A stretch of DNA of 64,000 bases. Source: a virus. Position numbers and translations under genes: made by a program. Shown here one piece after another: positions 55,239-63,193 of the stretch (positions are counted from its first letter, which is position 1; each line of letters starts with the position of its first letter). The stretch spans positions 62,001-126,000 of IMG/VR virus record IMGVR_UViG_3300018004_000004. One strand, 5' to 3'. Under the pieces are notes generated by a model, which worked only from the letters and a program-made list of their open reading frames with translations, was not told the origin of the DNA and searched no databases.

Positions 55239-55559
55239 TTACACACTGAAGCTCTTACCACAGCCACACTGGCTGCGCACATGTGGATTAGTAAACCTAA
55301 ATCCAGATGCGTCTAGGCCTTCGATGTAGTCTACAGATACATCCTCAAGATACATCAAGCTCATTGGGTCCACGACTACTTTCACGGGACCAAACTCAAA
55401 CAGTTCCCAGTCCGGCTCGTATTCATCAACGAGACCGATAGAGTATTCGAATCCGGAGCAGCCGCCACCTTTCACACCAAGGCGGACGAACGGCCGATCT
55501 GGGTTATCTTTGAGGACGCTGACGAGCTTGTCCTGGGCGGCGATTGAAAGCTGGATCAT
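55239..55559 (-). CDS. A-type Fe-S cluster carrier (IscA/ErpA/HesB family)
   Basis: ATG at 55559 follows GGAGAGAAGGA, a strong ribosome binding site inside the end of the upstream gene. The 106-residue product matches A-type carriers: MIQLSIAAQDKL, GVKGGGCSGFEYSIGLVDE with C34, then VVVDPMSLMYLEDVSVDYIEG and NPHVRSQCGCGKSF with C98 and C100. The C-x63-C-x-C spacing is the family's cluster-binding triad. These proteins hand [2Fe-2S]/[4Fe-4S] clusters or iron to target proteins in the cytoplasm. Length 106 is normal for the family. It lies between the tail-assembly genes and the giant tail proteins, all in one direction, suggesting a virion or virion-assembly client. Confidence 0.93.
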   Translation of the reverse strand: MIQLSIAAQDKLVSVLKDNPDRPFVRLGVKGGGCSGFEYSIGLVDEYEPDWELFEFGPVKVVVDPMSLMYLEDVSVDYIEGLDASGFRFTNPHVRSQCGCGKSFSV

Positions 55560-56070
55560 TCCTTCTCTCCAATGCTATTTGCTGCGCATCTGTGAGCTGC
55601 TTTTTCTTTCGTTGTAACTTGCTCTTAGAATCCTTGACAGACTTAGGATCCATCGGGTTGAGTGGCACGCCCGACACAAACTCAGCTTGGGCCAAGCGAG
55701 TAAGGAGTGTTTCCGAATCCCAGCCATCCATCACCTCGAAGGGGATCTTGAATACAGATGCTATGAAGGCCTGTGCGCACAACAGATAAGAGTCTGTTAC
55801 CTTCTTGCGCGCGTTCTCCAGCGGTAGAGACAGCGTCTGGAAAGATCCAGAGAACGGGCTCTTCTCAAGCTGGTCCTTGTAAATCCACATCATGATCCCG
55901 GCCGGAATCTCTTCCGGCCGCGGACCGTGGACGACACACAACTTATAGACGTGTAGGGCTACTTCAGCGGGAGGCCCTTGACGAGAACGGGCATCTCGGT
56001 ACTCTCCCCAAGTAAGATCACGCCAGACTACACGTGTCCCACTGGGCCAAGTGGCGGCCCTAGTTGTCAT
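55504..56070 (-). CDS. Tail assembly chaperone candidate, 188 aa
   Basis: ATG at 56070 is three bases after the previous stop, and the 3' end overlaps the Fe-S carrier by 56 bases. The protein is helical, with WRDLTWGEYRDARSRQ, a central region (AQAFIASVFKIPFEVMDGWDSETLLTRLAQAEFVSG) and a basic, probably disordered C terminus (KLQRKKKQLTDAQQ, RRPGQARQRPQR). Many myoviruses carry two tail-assembly chaperones before the tape measure, often linked by a frameshift; here they are separate frames. Position supports the role; the sequence alone does not prove it. Confidence 0.6.
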   Translation of the reverse strand: MTTRAATWPSGTRVVWRDLTWGEYRDARSRQGPPAEVALHVYKLCVVHGPRPEEIPAGIMMWIYKDQLEKSPFSGSFQTLSLPLENARKKVTDSYLLCAQAFIASVFKIPFEVMDGWDSETLLTRLAQAEFVSGVPLNPMDPKSVKDSKSKLQRKKKQLTDAQQIALERRNDPAFNRRPGQARQRPQR

Positions 56071-56073
56071 AGA

Positions 56074-56553
56074 TTACAGCTCGGCTGAAAGGAACTCGAT
56101 CTGCTGTGGATCCATGAAATCCGACAGCTTCGTTACCTTCGTGAAGAGGGTGGCCGGGAGGCCAGCAGTGCCATTGCGCAACCGAACGTCGGTCAGCTTA
56201 CCATTCTCGCCGGCATTGGTCCAGACAACAGCCTTGATAACGGCGTGGAGTTGCATTTCGAGTTCAGCATCCGCCACTGGAGTTGCCATGTTTTGGATCT
56301 GCTTTTGGATTGTGGTCAGCTCTAGACCGGTCAGTCCGCGGACAATGTAAGCACGCTTACCGTCGGGAGTAAAGAGTTCGAGTCTGTTGTTAGGGGCTTG
56401 CTGCTTCCATGCAGCAATCTGATCCTTCGTCGGAGCCCCAGGCAGGGATGCTAGGAACTCGTGTGGATCCATATTGGAACGGTCTACAGGCTTGGTTTCG
56501 CCTGGAGTACCAGTACCTTGTACTTCTACTTCTGCTTCCGGATTGTGTGTCAT
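56074..56553 (-). CDS. Tail assembly chaperone candidate, 159 aa
   Basis: ATG at 56553 follows CAGGAGAATCTAG. The 159-residue protein has an acidic, disordered N terminus (PEAEVEVQGTGTPGETKP), then a folded part with LELFTPDGKRAYIVRGLTGLELTTIQKQI, an EMQLHAVIKAVVWTN helix and a C-terminal helix TKVTKLSDFMDPQQIEFLSAEL. The short strand-rich start with KRAYIVRGLT is similar in style to tail-assembly chaperones encoded between tube and tape measure genes. Assigned mostly by position. Confidence 0.6.
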   Translation of the reverse strand: MTHNPEAEVEVQGTGTPGETKPVDRSNMDPHEFLASLPGAPTKDQIAAWKQQAPNNRLELFTPDGKRAYIVRGLTGLELTTIQKQIQNMATPVADAELEMQLHAVIKAVVWTNAGENGKLTDVRLRNGTAGLPATLFTKVTKLSDFMDPQQIEFLSAEL

Positions 56554-56574
56554 TCTAGATTCTCCTGATGATCT

Positions 56575-56602
56575 ATTATAACATTACTTCTTCTTGCGAG
56601 AA
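56575..56602 (-). promoter_or_regulatory. Promoter candidate upstream of chaperone genes
   Basis: On the minus strand TTCTCG (56597-56602) and a perfect TATAAT (56575-56580) are separated by 16 bases, 21 bases before the ATG at 56553. The -35 box is weak. Confidence 0.35.
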
Positions 56603-56742
56603 CGCTTCTTGAAGAACTCTACTTGGCCAAGCCGAACATGGGCCTGGTGCTTGGACTTACTGCAACCAAGATTCTTGCCTTTCTCAGAGAGAACGCAGTA
56701 CTTACTGCCCCTCTTCCGTATCACATCTTCCATGGTTTCCAT
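56584..56742 (-). CDS. Small basic protein with KGKNLG motif, 52 aa
   Basis: ATG at 56742 (alternative 56733) ends at TAA 56584-56586. The 52 residues read METMEDVIRKRGSKYC..., with LSEKGKNLGCSKSK, HQAHVRLGQVEFFKK and a KKRSRKKK end. The pattern (L/V)LS.KGK.LG..KSK..A..RL.QVE.FK is one I recall from the ends of many phage proteins and small phage peptides, where it may bind nucleic acid or capsid parts. AGAGAGG lies 12 bases before ATG 56742. It overlaps the next small gene by 41 bases in another frame. Confidence 0.65.
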   Translation of the reverse strand: METMEDVIRKRGSKYCVLSEKGKNLGCSKSKHQAHVRLGQVEFFKKRSRKKK

Positions 56743-56824
56743 AGACTCGCTTGACCTCTCTGTACATTCCGCGGGCCACTACAATAACCGCCACAACGCA
56801 GAATATGATGTTACCCCAATGCAT
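56702..56824 (-). CDS. Small membrane protein, 40 aa
   Basis: ATG at 56824 shares a base with the stop of the 444-aa gene (TAATG), the same junction used across this operon. The 40 residues contain one TM (NIIFCVVAVIVVARGM) and a basic tail (YREVKRVYGNHGRC). It could be a holin-like or assembly membrane peptide. The call rests on the coupling and clear TM. Confidence 0.55.
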   Translation of the reverse strand: MHWGNIIFCVVAVIVVARGMYREVKRVYGNHGRCDTEEGQ

Positions 56825-58158
56825 TATCTGAGTCTCCGCGCGATGAACCCATAGGAATCCAGAATGGTCTGGCCATCCTGGGCCATCACTTGATCATTCG
56901 AAATCAGCTTGCACTTCTCCAGGTAGCGAATACGCTTCACTCCTGTAATCTCATTACCCAGCTCGATACGGATGTCAAACAGAACATCCTGGTAGACAGC
57001 ATTGTCGAACCCAATCACACTAGAGAACGTAGTATTCTGCTGCGTGATGTTGGTTGCCAGTGTCTGCATCTGCTCCGGAGTCAGGCCAGCTCGTAGAGTG
57101 TTGATTTGAATCTGCAGATTGGCAGCCTGCTTGGCCGACCCTGTATCGTTCGGGTTGTTGTTTGCCTGCTGATTAAGATTATCACGAGCAGCCATGAGTC
57201 CCAAAATACGTGTGATGGTTGCTGCAGCCGGGCTATTCACCAAAGCCTGGGTGTTTTGGGTGTTCTGGATGAATCTCTGGTACTCCTGCATGACGGTATA
57301 TAGATAGCCTTCCGTCACGAAGTTGATAGTGAACTGACCTTGAACCAGGGATCTACCCTGGGCGTAGGCATCCACATAGCGGCTGGCATAGCCATAGATA
57401 GGAACCGCGTTATCCTGGAGAGCGTACTGGACGGAGTTCAACTCATCGATGAAGATATTCCCAATATACATGCGCGCGCCGGTGACCGTGAAGTACTTAT
57501 CATACTCCGAGTTGGGATAGGTATACTCAGACGGCGCCGGAGGAACAGTGGAGGTACTGCTTACGATGCTGGAAGGCGAAGATGTACTCTGGGAAGAGTC
57601 AGTCGGGTTACCGGTCTGTTGACCGTTATTGGCATCAGCCAGCTGAACCAAGGTAATCACATACGGATCAGTCTGGGTGGTAACTACCAGAGACTGACTG
57701 TAGGGCGAATAGCCTTGTAGCGTGGCGGCAAGGGTGTATGTACCAAGCGGAATGGGATTCAGAGTGGTAGAGGTACCTGAGTTGTCGGTTACACCATTGT
57801 CGGTGGCCGGCCCTGAAATGCCCCACGCAATACCAGGCACGGCAGGCTTGAATGAGAGAGTGATATTGGTCGTCGGCTGGGCACTAGGCGACAACGAAAC
57901 CTGTACCGACTGAGAGACTGTTGTGTTAACTGAAAGCAGCTGGCTAAGAGCTTGATATCCAGTAGCCTTTACCTGCATCTGAGCCTGGATAGGATTCAAC
58001 AATACTCGGAACGATACACGCCCATTCGAATCAGTCACCACCGAGAACTGTGTTGGATCGAAGTTCGCCGATCCATTGATAAACACCTGTGCCCCAGAGA
58101 TAGGAGCATTAGTTGCCCCATCGATAACGGTTAGTACTATTGGGCTGTAAGTAGCCAT
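56824..58158 (-). CDS. Tube-fold protein with two N-terminal Ig/CarboxypepD-like domains, 444 aa
   Basis: ATG at 58158 overlaps the upstream stop. Residues 8-95 and 100-190 are carboxypeptidase-regulatory/Ig-like sandwiches (VTDSNGRVSFRVLLNP; PLGTYTLAATLQGYSPY). A Ser/Thr-rich linker (about 190-215) leads to a domain around 225-310 with GARMYIGNIFIDELNSVQYALQ, VPIYGYASRYVDAYAQGRSLVQGQFTIN and GYLYTVMQEY, which lines up with the tube proteins at 58158 and 59229 (REK.P.Y..G...P.a..rg.r...G...). It is probably a third tail-tube homologue, perhaps a tube end or decorated tube protein. Confidence 0.72.
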   Translation of the reverse strand: MATYSPIVLTVIDGATNAPISGAQVFINGSANFDPTQFSVVTDSNGRVSFRVLLNPIQAQMQVKATGYQALSQLLSVNTTVSQSVQVSLSPSAQPTTNITLSFKPAVPGIAWGISGPATDNGVTDNSGTSTTLNPIPLGTYTLAATLQGYSPYSQSLVVTTQTDPYVITLVQLADANNGQQTGNPTDSSQSTSSPSSIVSSTSTVPPAPSEYTYPNSEYDKYFTVTGARMYIGNIFIDELNSVQYALQDNAVPIYGYASRYVDAYAQGRSLVQGQFTINFVTEGYLYTVMQEYQRFIQNTQNTQALVNSPAAATITRILGLMAARDNLNQQANNNPNDTGSAKQAANLQIQINTLRAGLTPEQMQTLATNITQQNTTFSSVIGFDNAVYQDVLFDIRIELGNEITGVKRIRYLEKCKLISNDQVMAQDGQTILDSYGFIARRLR

Positions 58159-59138
58159 TAGGCTGCCACACTCGAGGAGAAGATATTCGAAGGAGGAATA
58201 GCGAACTGCTGTTTGTTGTTCATGACTGCTTCAACAGTATTCTCTGGCGCCACACTCTGACCGGCATTGGTTGGATTGAATAGAGCACTGGCTTCAAAGT
58301 TCAACAGAGGTGTAAAGTCGGAGGCCATATAGCTGACAGTCTGTTCAGCCAGCATGTCATTAGTAGAGTATACCACACCATCGGTCACGAAATCCACGCC
58401 GAGGACACGACGATAGCTGGCATTGCCATACTCATCTGTGAAGAGCATGGTCATGTTGAATGGAGGGAGCTGATCGACCTTGATGTAGAAAGTATCCTTG
58501 GATAGGTCATGGGCTGATAGCTGGTTAGCCATCAAGAATCTGTACAGAACATCGACGGTGAACTGAGTGAGCACCATAGTACCAGCTATGGTACGACGGC
58601 CGCGAGCGAAGCCCTTTGGATTGATGTAGCCGGCCGCGCGCACAGCAGCCTTCTCTCTGTGAATCGAGACAGTGAAAGTAGTACATTCAATCAACTGCTT
58701 CTGGTTCTTGCGGACCGAACTGACTGTATCTGTATTGACCAGATCCACTATGATCTTCAGGTCCGTGCCTGTGTAGGTCGAGAAATCATTCTGTAGGCCC
58801 ACAGTGAGTGTTCCGTCTGGATTGTAGATGGAGAGACCTGTGCCTCCATTAGGATTGGCAACCAAGTCATTTAGACTATACGGAACTGTACCAGTCCCTA
58901 TTGGAATACCAATCGATGTCGCAAACGGATTACCTACAGTGGGGATCGATCCACCTGTTTGGTTGGTGATATCGCTTACGGAAGGTATCGCATTACCCTG
59001 AATCGTTGTAGGAGTGGAATCGTACGGGCCTGGTTGTTTCTCAGTAATAGGAAACAGACCAGACGAAAGAAGAGACGTCTGGTCGCCGTTAACTGGAGAA
59101 AAACCAACTGTAACTACACTGAGGGAGGGAATGGACAT
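58158..59138 (-). CDS. Second tail-tube-like protein, 326 aa
   Basis: ATG at 59138; the sequence before it is pyrimidine-rich (CCCTCCCTCCT) with no Shine-Dalgarno, which is unusual here. Residues about 130-200 match the main tube protein: ECTTFTVSIHREKAAVRAAGYINPKGFARGRRTIAGTMVLTQF, and later FNMTMLFTDEYGNASYRRVLGVDF and TDGVVYSTNDMLAEQTVSYMA. A long Gly/Pro/Thr-rich N-terminal extension (about 110 residues) is added. A terminator lies before the gene, so it is transcribed less than the main tube protein, consistent with a low-copy tube cap or initiator. Confidence 0.75.
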   Translation of the reverse strand: MSIPSLSVVTVGFSPVNGDQTSLLSSGLFPITEKQPGPYDSTPTTIQGNAIPSVSDITNQTGGSIPTVGNPFATSIGIPIGTGTVPYSLNDLVANPNGGTGLSIYNPDGTLTVGLQNDFSTYTGTDLKIIVDLVNTDTVSSVRKNQKQLIECTTFTVSIHREKAAVRAAGYINPKGFARGRRTIAGTMVLTQFTVDVLYRFLMANQLSAHDLSKDTFYIKVDQLPPFNMTMLFTDEYGNASYRRVLGVDFVTDGVVYSTNDMLAEQTVSYMASDFTPLLNFEASALFNPTNAGQSVAPENTVEAVMNNKQQFAIPPSNIFSSSVAA

Positions 59139-59156
59139 AGGAGGGAGGGATCAAGC

Positions 59157-59189
59157 AAAAAGGGCTGCCACTGAGTTCAGCAGCAGCCC
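59157..59189 (-). terminator. Rho-independent terminator after main tube gene
   Basis: On the minus strand GGGCTGC/GCAGCCC encloses an inner CTGA/TCAG stem and is followed by TTTTT (59157-59161). It lies between the tube protein gene (stop at 59229) and the second tube-like gene, so it should lower expression of everything downstream relative to sheath and tube. Confidence 0.88.
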
Positions 59190-59228
59190 CTGGATAGAGC
59201 ACTAGCTTCGAAAGAGACTTCTTAAAGA

Positions 59229-59927
59229 TTAGCTGCCACCTTCACCAGAAAGATTCGGGAAGGCAGTTACCACAGCAGACCAAGGTTCAACGAGACGAGC
59301 AACCCATGTTGCCTGCATCTCGGTCACCGCGTCATCGATGCTGACTCCCATACCTTCATTTAGGATCTCAACACCGAAGATCTTCATCGTAGTGGCGGCT
59401 CCGATTTCATTCGTACCGGCCAGAGTGATGTCAAAGGGAAGGATTTGATCCGAGTACCATGGTACAGCTTCCTGCTTGAAGCCCGAGACCGCGTTGACCG
59501 GCACTTCGGCCGAATCAACAGTCGTCGGGAGCGGGATGGGGACTGCACGTGTCAGAGACGAGGAGAAGATCGCTGTCTGCGAGAGCTGCTGTTGGGCAGC
59601 TGGGTTGTATTCCGGACGAACGTCATCGATGTTGGCTACGAATACACCAGATGCTTCATAGATGATGTTCAACAGAGCATGACGATCGAAGTTGATCCAG
59701 ACCAAGGAGCCAGCAACGCCGCGCTTGTTACGGCTAAAGGCACGAGGGTCGGGAGATCCCATCGTGTAGATAGGCGCCTTCTCGCGAGTAACGCTGTAGC
59801 TGATCGCCTGGATCTCGGCGAACGGGATGTTGCCGATCTGGGCACGGATGTCCGAGCCTGAGAACGAGTTGTAGGAACGAGCGATTTCGCTTTCGAGCGA
59901 GTTACCGCCATTTGTATTAATAGCCAT
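59229..59927 (-). CDS. Major tail tube protein
   Basis: ATG at 59927 follows AGGAGTCATAAACAA. The 232-residue protein sits directly after the sheath gene, the standard position for the tube. It has the tube pattern ISYSVTREKAPIYTMGSPDPRAFSRNKRGVAGSLVW at residues 42-77, and later LPFDITLAGTNEIGAATTMKIFGVEILNEG and a C-terminal acidic end. It polymerises to hexameric rings around the ejected DNA. Followed by a terminator, in line with high expression. Confidence 0.88.
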   Translation of the reverse strand: MAINTNGGNSLESEIARSYNSFSGSDIRAQIGNIPFAEIQAISYSVTREKAPIYTMGSPDPRAFSRNKRGVAGSLVWINFDRHALLNIIYEASGVFVANIDDVRPEYNPAAQQQLSQTAIFSSSLTRAVPIPLPTTVDSAEVPVNAVSGFKQEAVPWYSDQILPFDITLAGTNEIGAATTMKIFGVEILNEGMGVSIDDAVTEMQATWVARLVEPWSAVVTAFPNLSGEGGS

Positions 59928-59972
59928 TTGTTTATGACTCCTGGGAGGAGATACTACTGAGGAAGTTTACCC

Positions 59973-59997
59973 GGGGCCAACCACGAGAGTCAGCCCC
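59973..59997 (-). other. Hairpin between sheath and tube genes
   Basis: A 9-bp stem GGGGCTGAC/GTTGGCCCC (two G-U pairs) around TCTCGTG, read on the minus strand, without a U-tract. It could protect the 3' end of the sheath mRNA or tune relative expression of sheath and tube. Confidence 0.5.
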
Positions 59998-60017
59998 AGA
60001 TTAAACCGTTGATACTA

Positions 60018-62483
60018 TTAGCCGTTCAGGTTAATACCGATTGTGGCATTCAACTGAACCAGCTCATTTGCAGGAACGAAGCTGATCTGGATTGAAGCCT
60101 GACCAATCTTCTGCTGAGCTGGAGTGGATGTGATCGTGAAGTTGTAGCTCGAGAGATAACCGCGCTTCTGGAGGTTCAAGCAGTCGGCGTCAAGAGCAGT
60201 CTTCAAGGCCACCAAGGACAAACCATCGTTGGTTCCGTTGCCAATGTAGTTGTTGGCCTCTCCCAGAACTGTCTGGATGACCAAGAACTTGATGCGCTGA
60301 CGGAGAGCCAGAGTATAATCGCTTGCCACTGTTGCCGCGGTCTTGTCGATCAAGGCAACCGGCAGAACACCCACACCCTTGTAACGAAGCATGTTGATGT
60401 CTGCGAATGTGAGAGCATCGAGCTGGTTGAGGCTTGCACGATAGAGCTGCTGTGCACCCGCAACTGGCTTGTTGGTAACTGCCTTCTGCTGGTCGAGCGT
60501 GCTGACCAAGCCGGCGATGATACCAGCAATGTTGCCGACGTAAGTGCCGTAGCCGTTCGACAGGAGAGCGTAATCACCCTGTGGACAGAGATAAGCACCC
60601 ATATCAACCTTGTAGCCGTTGCTGTCGATTTCCGGGCCACCATCGTACTCACCCGAGTCTGTATCAAACAGACCAGGCAGACGGTAACCATTACTCCAGT
60701 CGGCGCATGCCGAGTTCAACGAGCTGGCGCTGCAGCCAACCAACCAAGGAGTACCCAGCAAACCGCCACCTGACGTTGCCGGATTACCTGTGACCGGGTT
60801 ATAGGTCGGCAGATAGCCGATCCATGCCTTCACAGCCGGGAGCGAGAAGTTGCTCAAGCTTGCGGGACCACCAAAGCCGATGAAGCCGAGGCAGCCGCCA
60901 TTGTCAGCCTGAGGAGCTTCGCTCTGATTGAAGCAGAAGCGCGCGAGCTGATAAGCGAAGTTGACTTCGTGGAATCCGGACTGTTGGACTGTTCCACCAG
61001 CGCCGACACCAGATGCCAAACGAGTAGCAGCAGTGGAGAAGCTGAACACAACAGGAGTCGTCGGAGAAACCTGACCCTGAAGCAGAGCAGAAGCCAGCTG
61101 CTGGTTGTTGGAGTTGTAGAAGTGAGCATCCGAGGCCCACTGATAAATAGGATTGCCGGAGGCGTCAACACCAGTCCACAACCAGTCAAGAGCGTTGGGG
61201 TTCGTAACTGGATTGTTGATGGCTGTCGAGGCGCCTGTATAGAACGCAACGTTCGGGTTGTCACCGAGAGCGCCAGGAGTGATTGCTTCATCGATCGGGA
61301 AGCCCTGGAGCAGGTTGATTGCATTCTGTTGTGCGATGTACAGCTGGCGGCCAGTGAGACCGATACCTGTGATTGGCGCGACGTATACTGCACCACCACC
61401 GATGTTCTGGATCTCAACAGCATTTGCCAAACTGTCTGTACCAGTACCGATTGCGGTACCAGCAATAGCAGAACCTGTAACCTGGGAATCACCAGTGTTC
61501 AGGATTGCGGAGCTGCCTGTCACGGCCGGGTCGTTAGACCAGACCACCTGGTTATCAAGCCACAGAGAGAGCAAGCCGTTCTTGTACCACACGCTGTAAC
61601 GCGAGTTGGCATCTGCTTCGACCTGGCCCAAAGTGATGAGTAAGCCAGGATATGCAGCAACCGGCTGCTGGCCGTAAGCTGGAGTTGCAGACAGAGTACC
61701 TGCTGTAAGAGTGTAAGGACCGCCCACTGTGAAAGGACCAGCAGCAGTCAATACGATATCGTGTGTACCAATGCTCAGAACTTCGTACACTCCGTCCAAA
61801 GCAGACGAAGGAGAACCAAGACCAGCATCAGTCAAACCTGCCAGTGTAACCTGGGCGCCGACCACAACACCCGCAGTAGGAGAACCAGAATAATGCAGAT
61901 CAACTGTCGTTGCAGTCAATGCTTGAACTGTCTGGAAGTTAGCAAACGTATCTGCGATCGCCGTTGGAGTTTCAATAGCGTGATCAGGCGAACCAATCTG
62001 GTCCACCAGGATTGTGTTGCCAACGACCTGTGAAATCGGCTGTGCTGCGATATTGTAACCGGCGAAGGAGAAACCTGTTACTGTAAGAGGAGCCCCATCA
62101 ACCAGGTCAGCAGTCGGAGGAAATGCAGTTGTGTAGGTGATAACACCATCAGACAGAACTGCGCTAATGATGGCATTGTTCGGACCAAAACCGGATCCAG
62201 AAGTTCCAACCAGAAGAGTGCCCTGAGCAGTACCGACGCGCATCAGGTAAACATTGTCGCAGTATACGGCCGCTTCAGACATCCCGCGGATTAGCGTACC
62301 TTGCAGCCCGAAAAGAGTGGTTGCTGTAGCAACGCTTACAACCTGATAAGGGCTGTTTGCGGGTCCAGTCGCGGAGGTACCAAGGACCATGATGGATTGA
62401 TTTGTTGGGGTGTTAACGGCGGCCAGACCACCGTCTACGGTCTGTACCTGGACACCCGGCAGATTTGCAAAAGTGAAGGACAT
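60018..62483 (-). CDS. Tail sheath protein
   Basis: ATG at 62483 follows CCGGAGGAAAAG. The 821-residue protein starts FTFANLPGVQVQTVDGGLAAVNTPT, the sheath N terminus that links neighbouring rings, and ends with the conserved contractile core: TFADINMLRYKGVGVLPVALID, LRQRIKFLVIQTVLGEANNYIGNGTND, ALKTALDADCLNLQKRGYL, and QIGQASIQISFVPANE-style strands. About 200-250 extra residues in the middle (beta-rich, Gly/Ala/Thr-rich) make it longer than T4 gp18 (659 aa). It contracts to drive the tube through the envelope. Confidence 0.93.
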   Translation of the reverse strand: MSFTFANLPGVQVQTVDGGLAAVNTPTNQSIMVLGTSATGPANSPYQVVSVATATTLFGLQGTLIRGMSEAAVYCDNVYLMRVGTAQGTLLVGTSGSGFGPNNAIISAVLSDGVITYTTAFPPTADLVDGAPLTVTGFSFAGYNIAAQPISQVVGNTILVDQIGSPDHAIETPTAIADTFANFQTVQALTATTVDLHYSGSPTAGVVVGAQVTLAGLTDAGLGSPSSALDGVYEVLSIGTHDIVLTAAGPFTVGGPYTLTAGTLSATPAYGQQPVAAYPGLLITLGQVEADANSRYSVWYKNGLLSLWLDNQVVWSNDPAVTGSSAILNTGDSQVTGSAIAGTAIGTGTDSLANAVEIQNIGGGAVYVAPITGIGLTGRQLYIAQQNAINLLQGFPIDEAITPGALGDNPNVAFYTGASTAINNPVTNPNALDWLWTGVDASGNPIYQWASDAHFYNSNNQQLASALLQGQVSPTTPVVFSFSTAATRLASGVGAGGTVQQSGFHEVNFAYQLARFCFNQSEAPQADNGGCLGFIGFGGPASLSNFSLPAVKAWIGYLPTYNPVTGNPATSGGGLLGTPWLVGCSASSLNSACADWSNGYRLPGLFDTDSGEYDGGPEIDSNGYKVDMGAYLCPQGDYALLSNGYGTYVGNIAGIIAGLVSTLDQQKAVTNKPVAGAQQLYRASLNQLDALTFADINMLRYKGVGVLPVALIDKTAATVASDYTLALRQRIKFLVIQTVLGEANNYIGNGTNDGLSLVALKTALDADCLNLQKRGYLSSYNFTITSTPAQQKIGQASIQISFVPANELVQLNATIGINLNG

Positions 62484-62503
62484 CTTTTCCTCCGGAAGTT
62501 TCT

Positions 62504-63193
62504 TTACGGACTAGGAATCTTGTATTCTTCAACCAGATCGATAGACTGCTCTGGGTTAGGCGGTCCGCCCACCGTGACATTAATCGACTCTAGGTTCTTA
62601 CATTCGAAAGTCTCGATCAACTCAAGTCGAACGTTGTAATCCAGATGACGGAAATGAACTTCTTGCCCGTACTCTCTGGTGAACTGACATGGCCCACGTT
62701 CCTCGAATGTCATGTAGTGTACGCCGCGGGCTTTGAAGAAACTAAGGTCAAAGATGTACCGCATCATCATCTTATGAAACCACTTAGTTACTTGGTCGGC
62801 ACGCTCGCTTGACAGTGAATGACATACGAAGCGTACGGTCATCATCTCCCACCACGCGATCGTAATCAGCGAGTAGCCTTTCTTGGTCGGGTGCGGGCGT
62901 CTTTCTCTTAGCGTCGGTCCTTTAGGGATCCGAAGCCCTTTGGGGTCTGTTGCTGCTCGAACGGACTTTTGGATACCAAAAATGATGACATCGAAACTCG
63001 TATCGAAGTTCCCCAGGTTATCCTTAGGGAACTCAGCCACAAGAATAGGTGCCTTTTGGCCTGGAGGGCCAGCGGAAGCAAGGTGCAGCTTCATAGCCTC
63101 GCCAACCGCATCGAAAAAGGTATCCCAGTCAACGGCAGGGAGTGGTGAGCGGGTCAAGTACAACGGTTGATGTGCTTCATTCGTTGGGCCCAT
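62504..63193 (-). CDS. Tail terminator/neck protein candidate, 229 aa
   Basis: ATG at 63193 is preferred (TGGAG upstream); a TTG at 63211 would add six residues but lies on top of the promoter element. The protein has an N-terminal helix (WDTFFDAVGEAMKLHLASAG), a beta/alpha core (FDVIIFGIQKSVRAATD, SLITIAWWEMMTVRFVCHSL, ERADQVTKWFHKMMMRYIFDLSFFKARGVHY) and a strand-rich end. It comes directly before the sheath gene, where tail-terminator proteins (T4 gp15-like) are placed. No family-specific motif was recognised. Confidence 0.6.
   Translation of the reverse strand: MGPTNEAHQPLYLTRSPLPAVDWDTFFDAVGEAMKLHLASAGPPGQKAPILVAEFPKDNLGNFDTSFDVIIFGIQKSVRAATDPKGLRIPKGPTLRERRPHPTKKGYSLITIAWWEMMTVRFVCHSLSSERADQVTKWFHKMMMRYIFDLSFFKARGVHYMTFEERGPCQFTREYGQEVHFRHLDYNVRLELIETFECKNLESINVTVGGPPNPEQSIDLVEEYKIPSP

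Noticed and set aside
56074-56553. Programmed frameshift joining the two tail-assembly candidates
   Set aside because: The second frame has its own ATG three bases after the first stop, and no slippery heptamer was seen near the first stop.
59973-59997. Rho-independent terminator between sheath and tube genes
   Set aside because: The stem is strong but no U-tract follows on the minus strand, so it is listed only as a hairpin.
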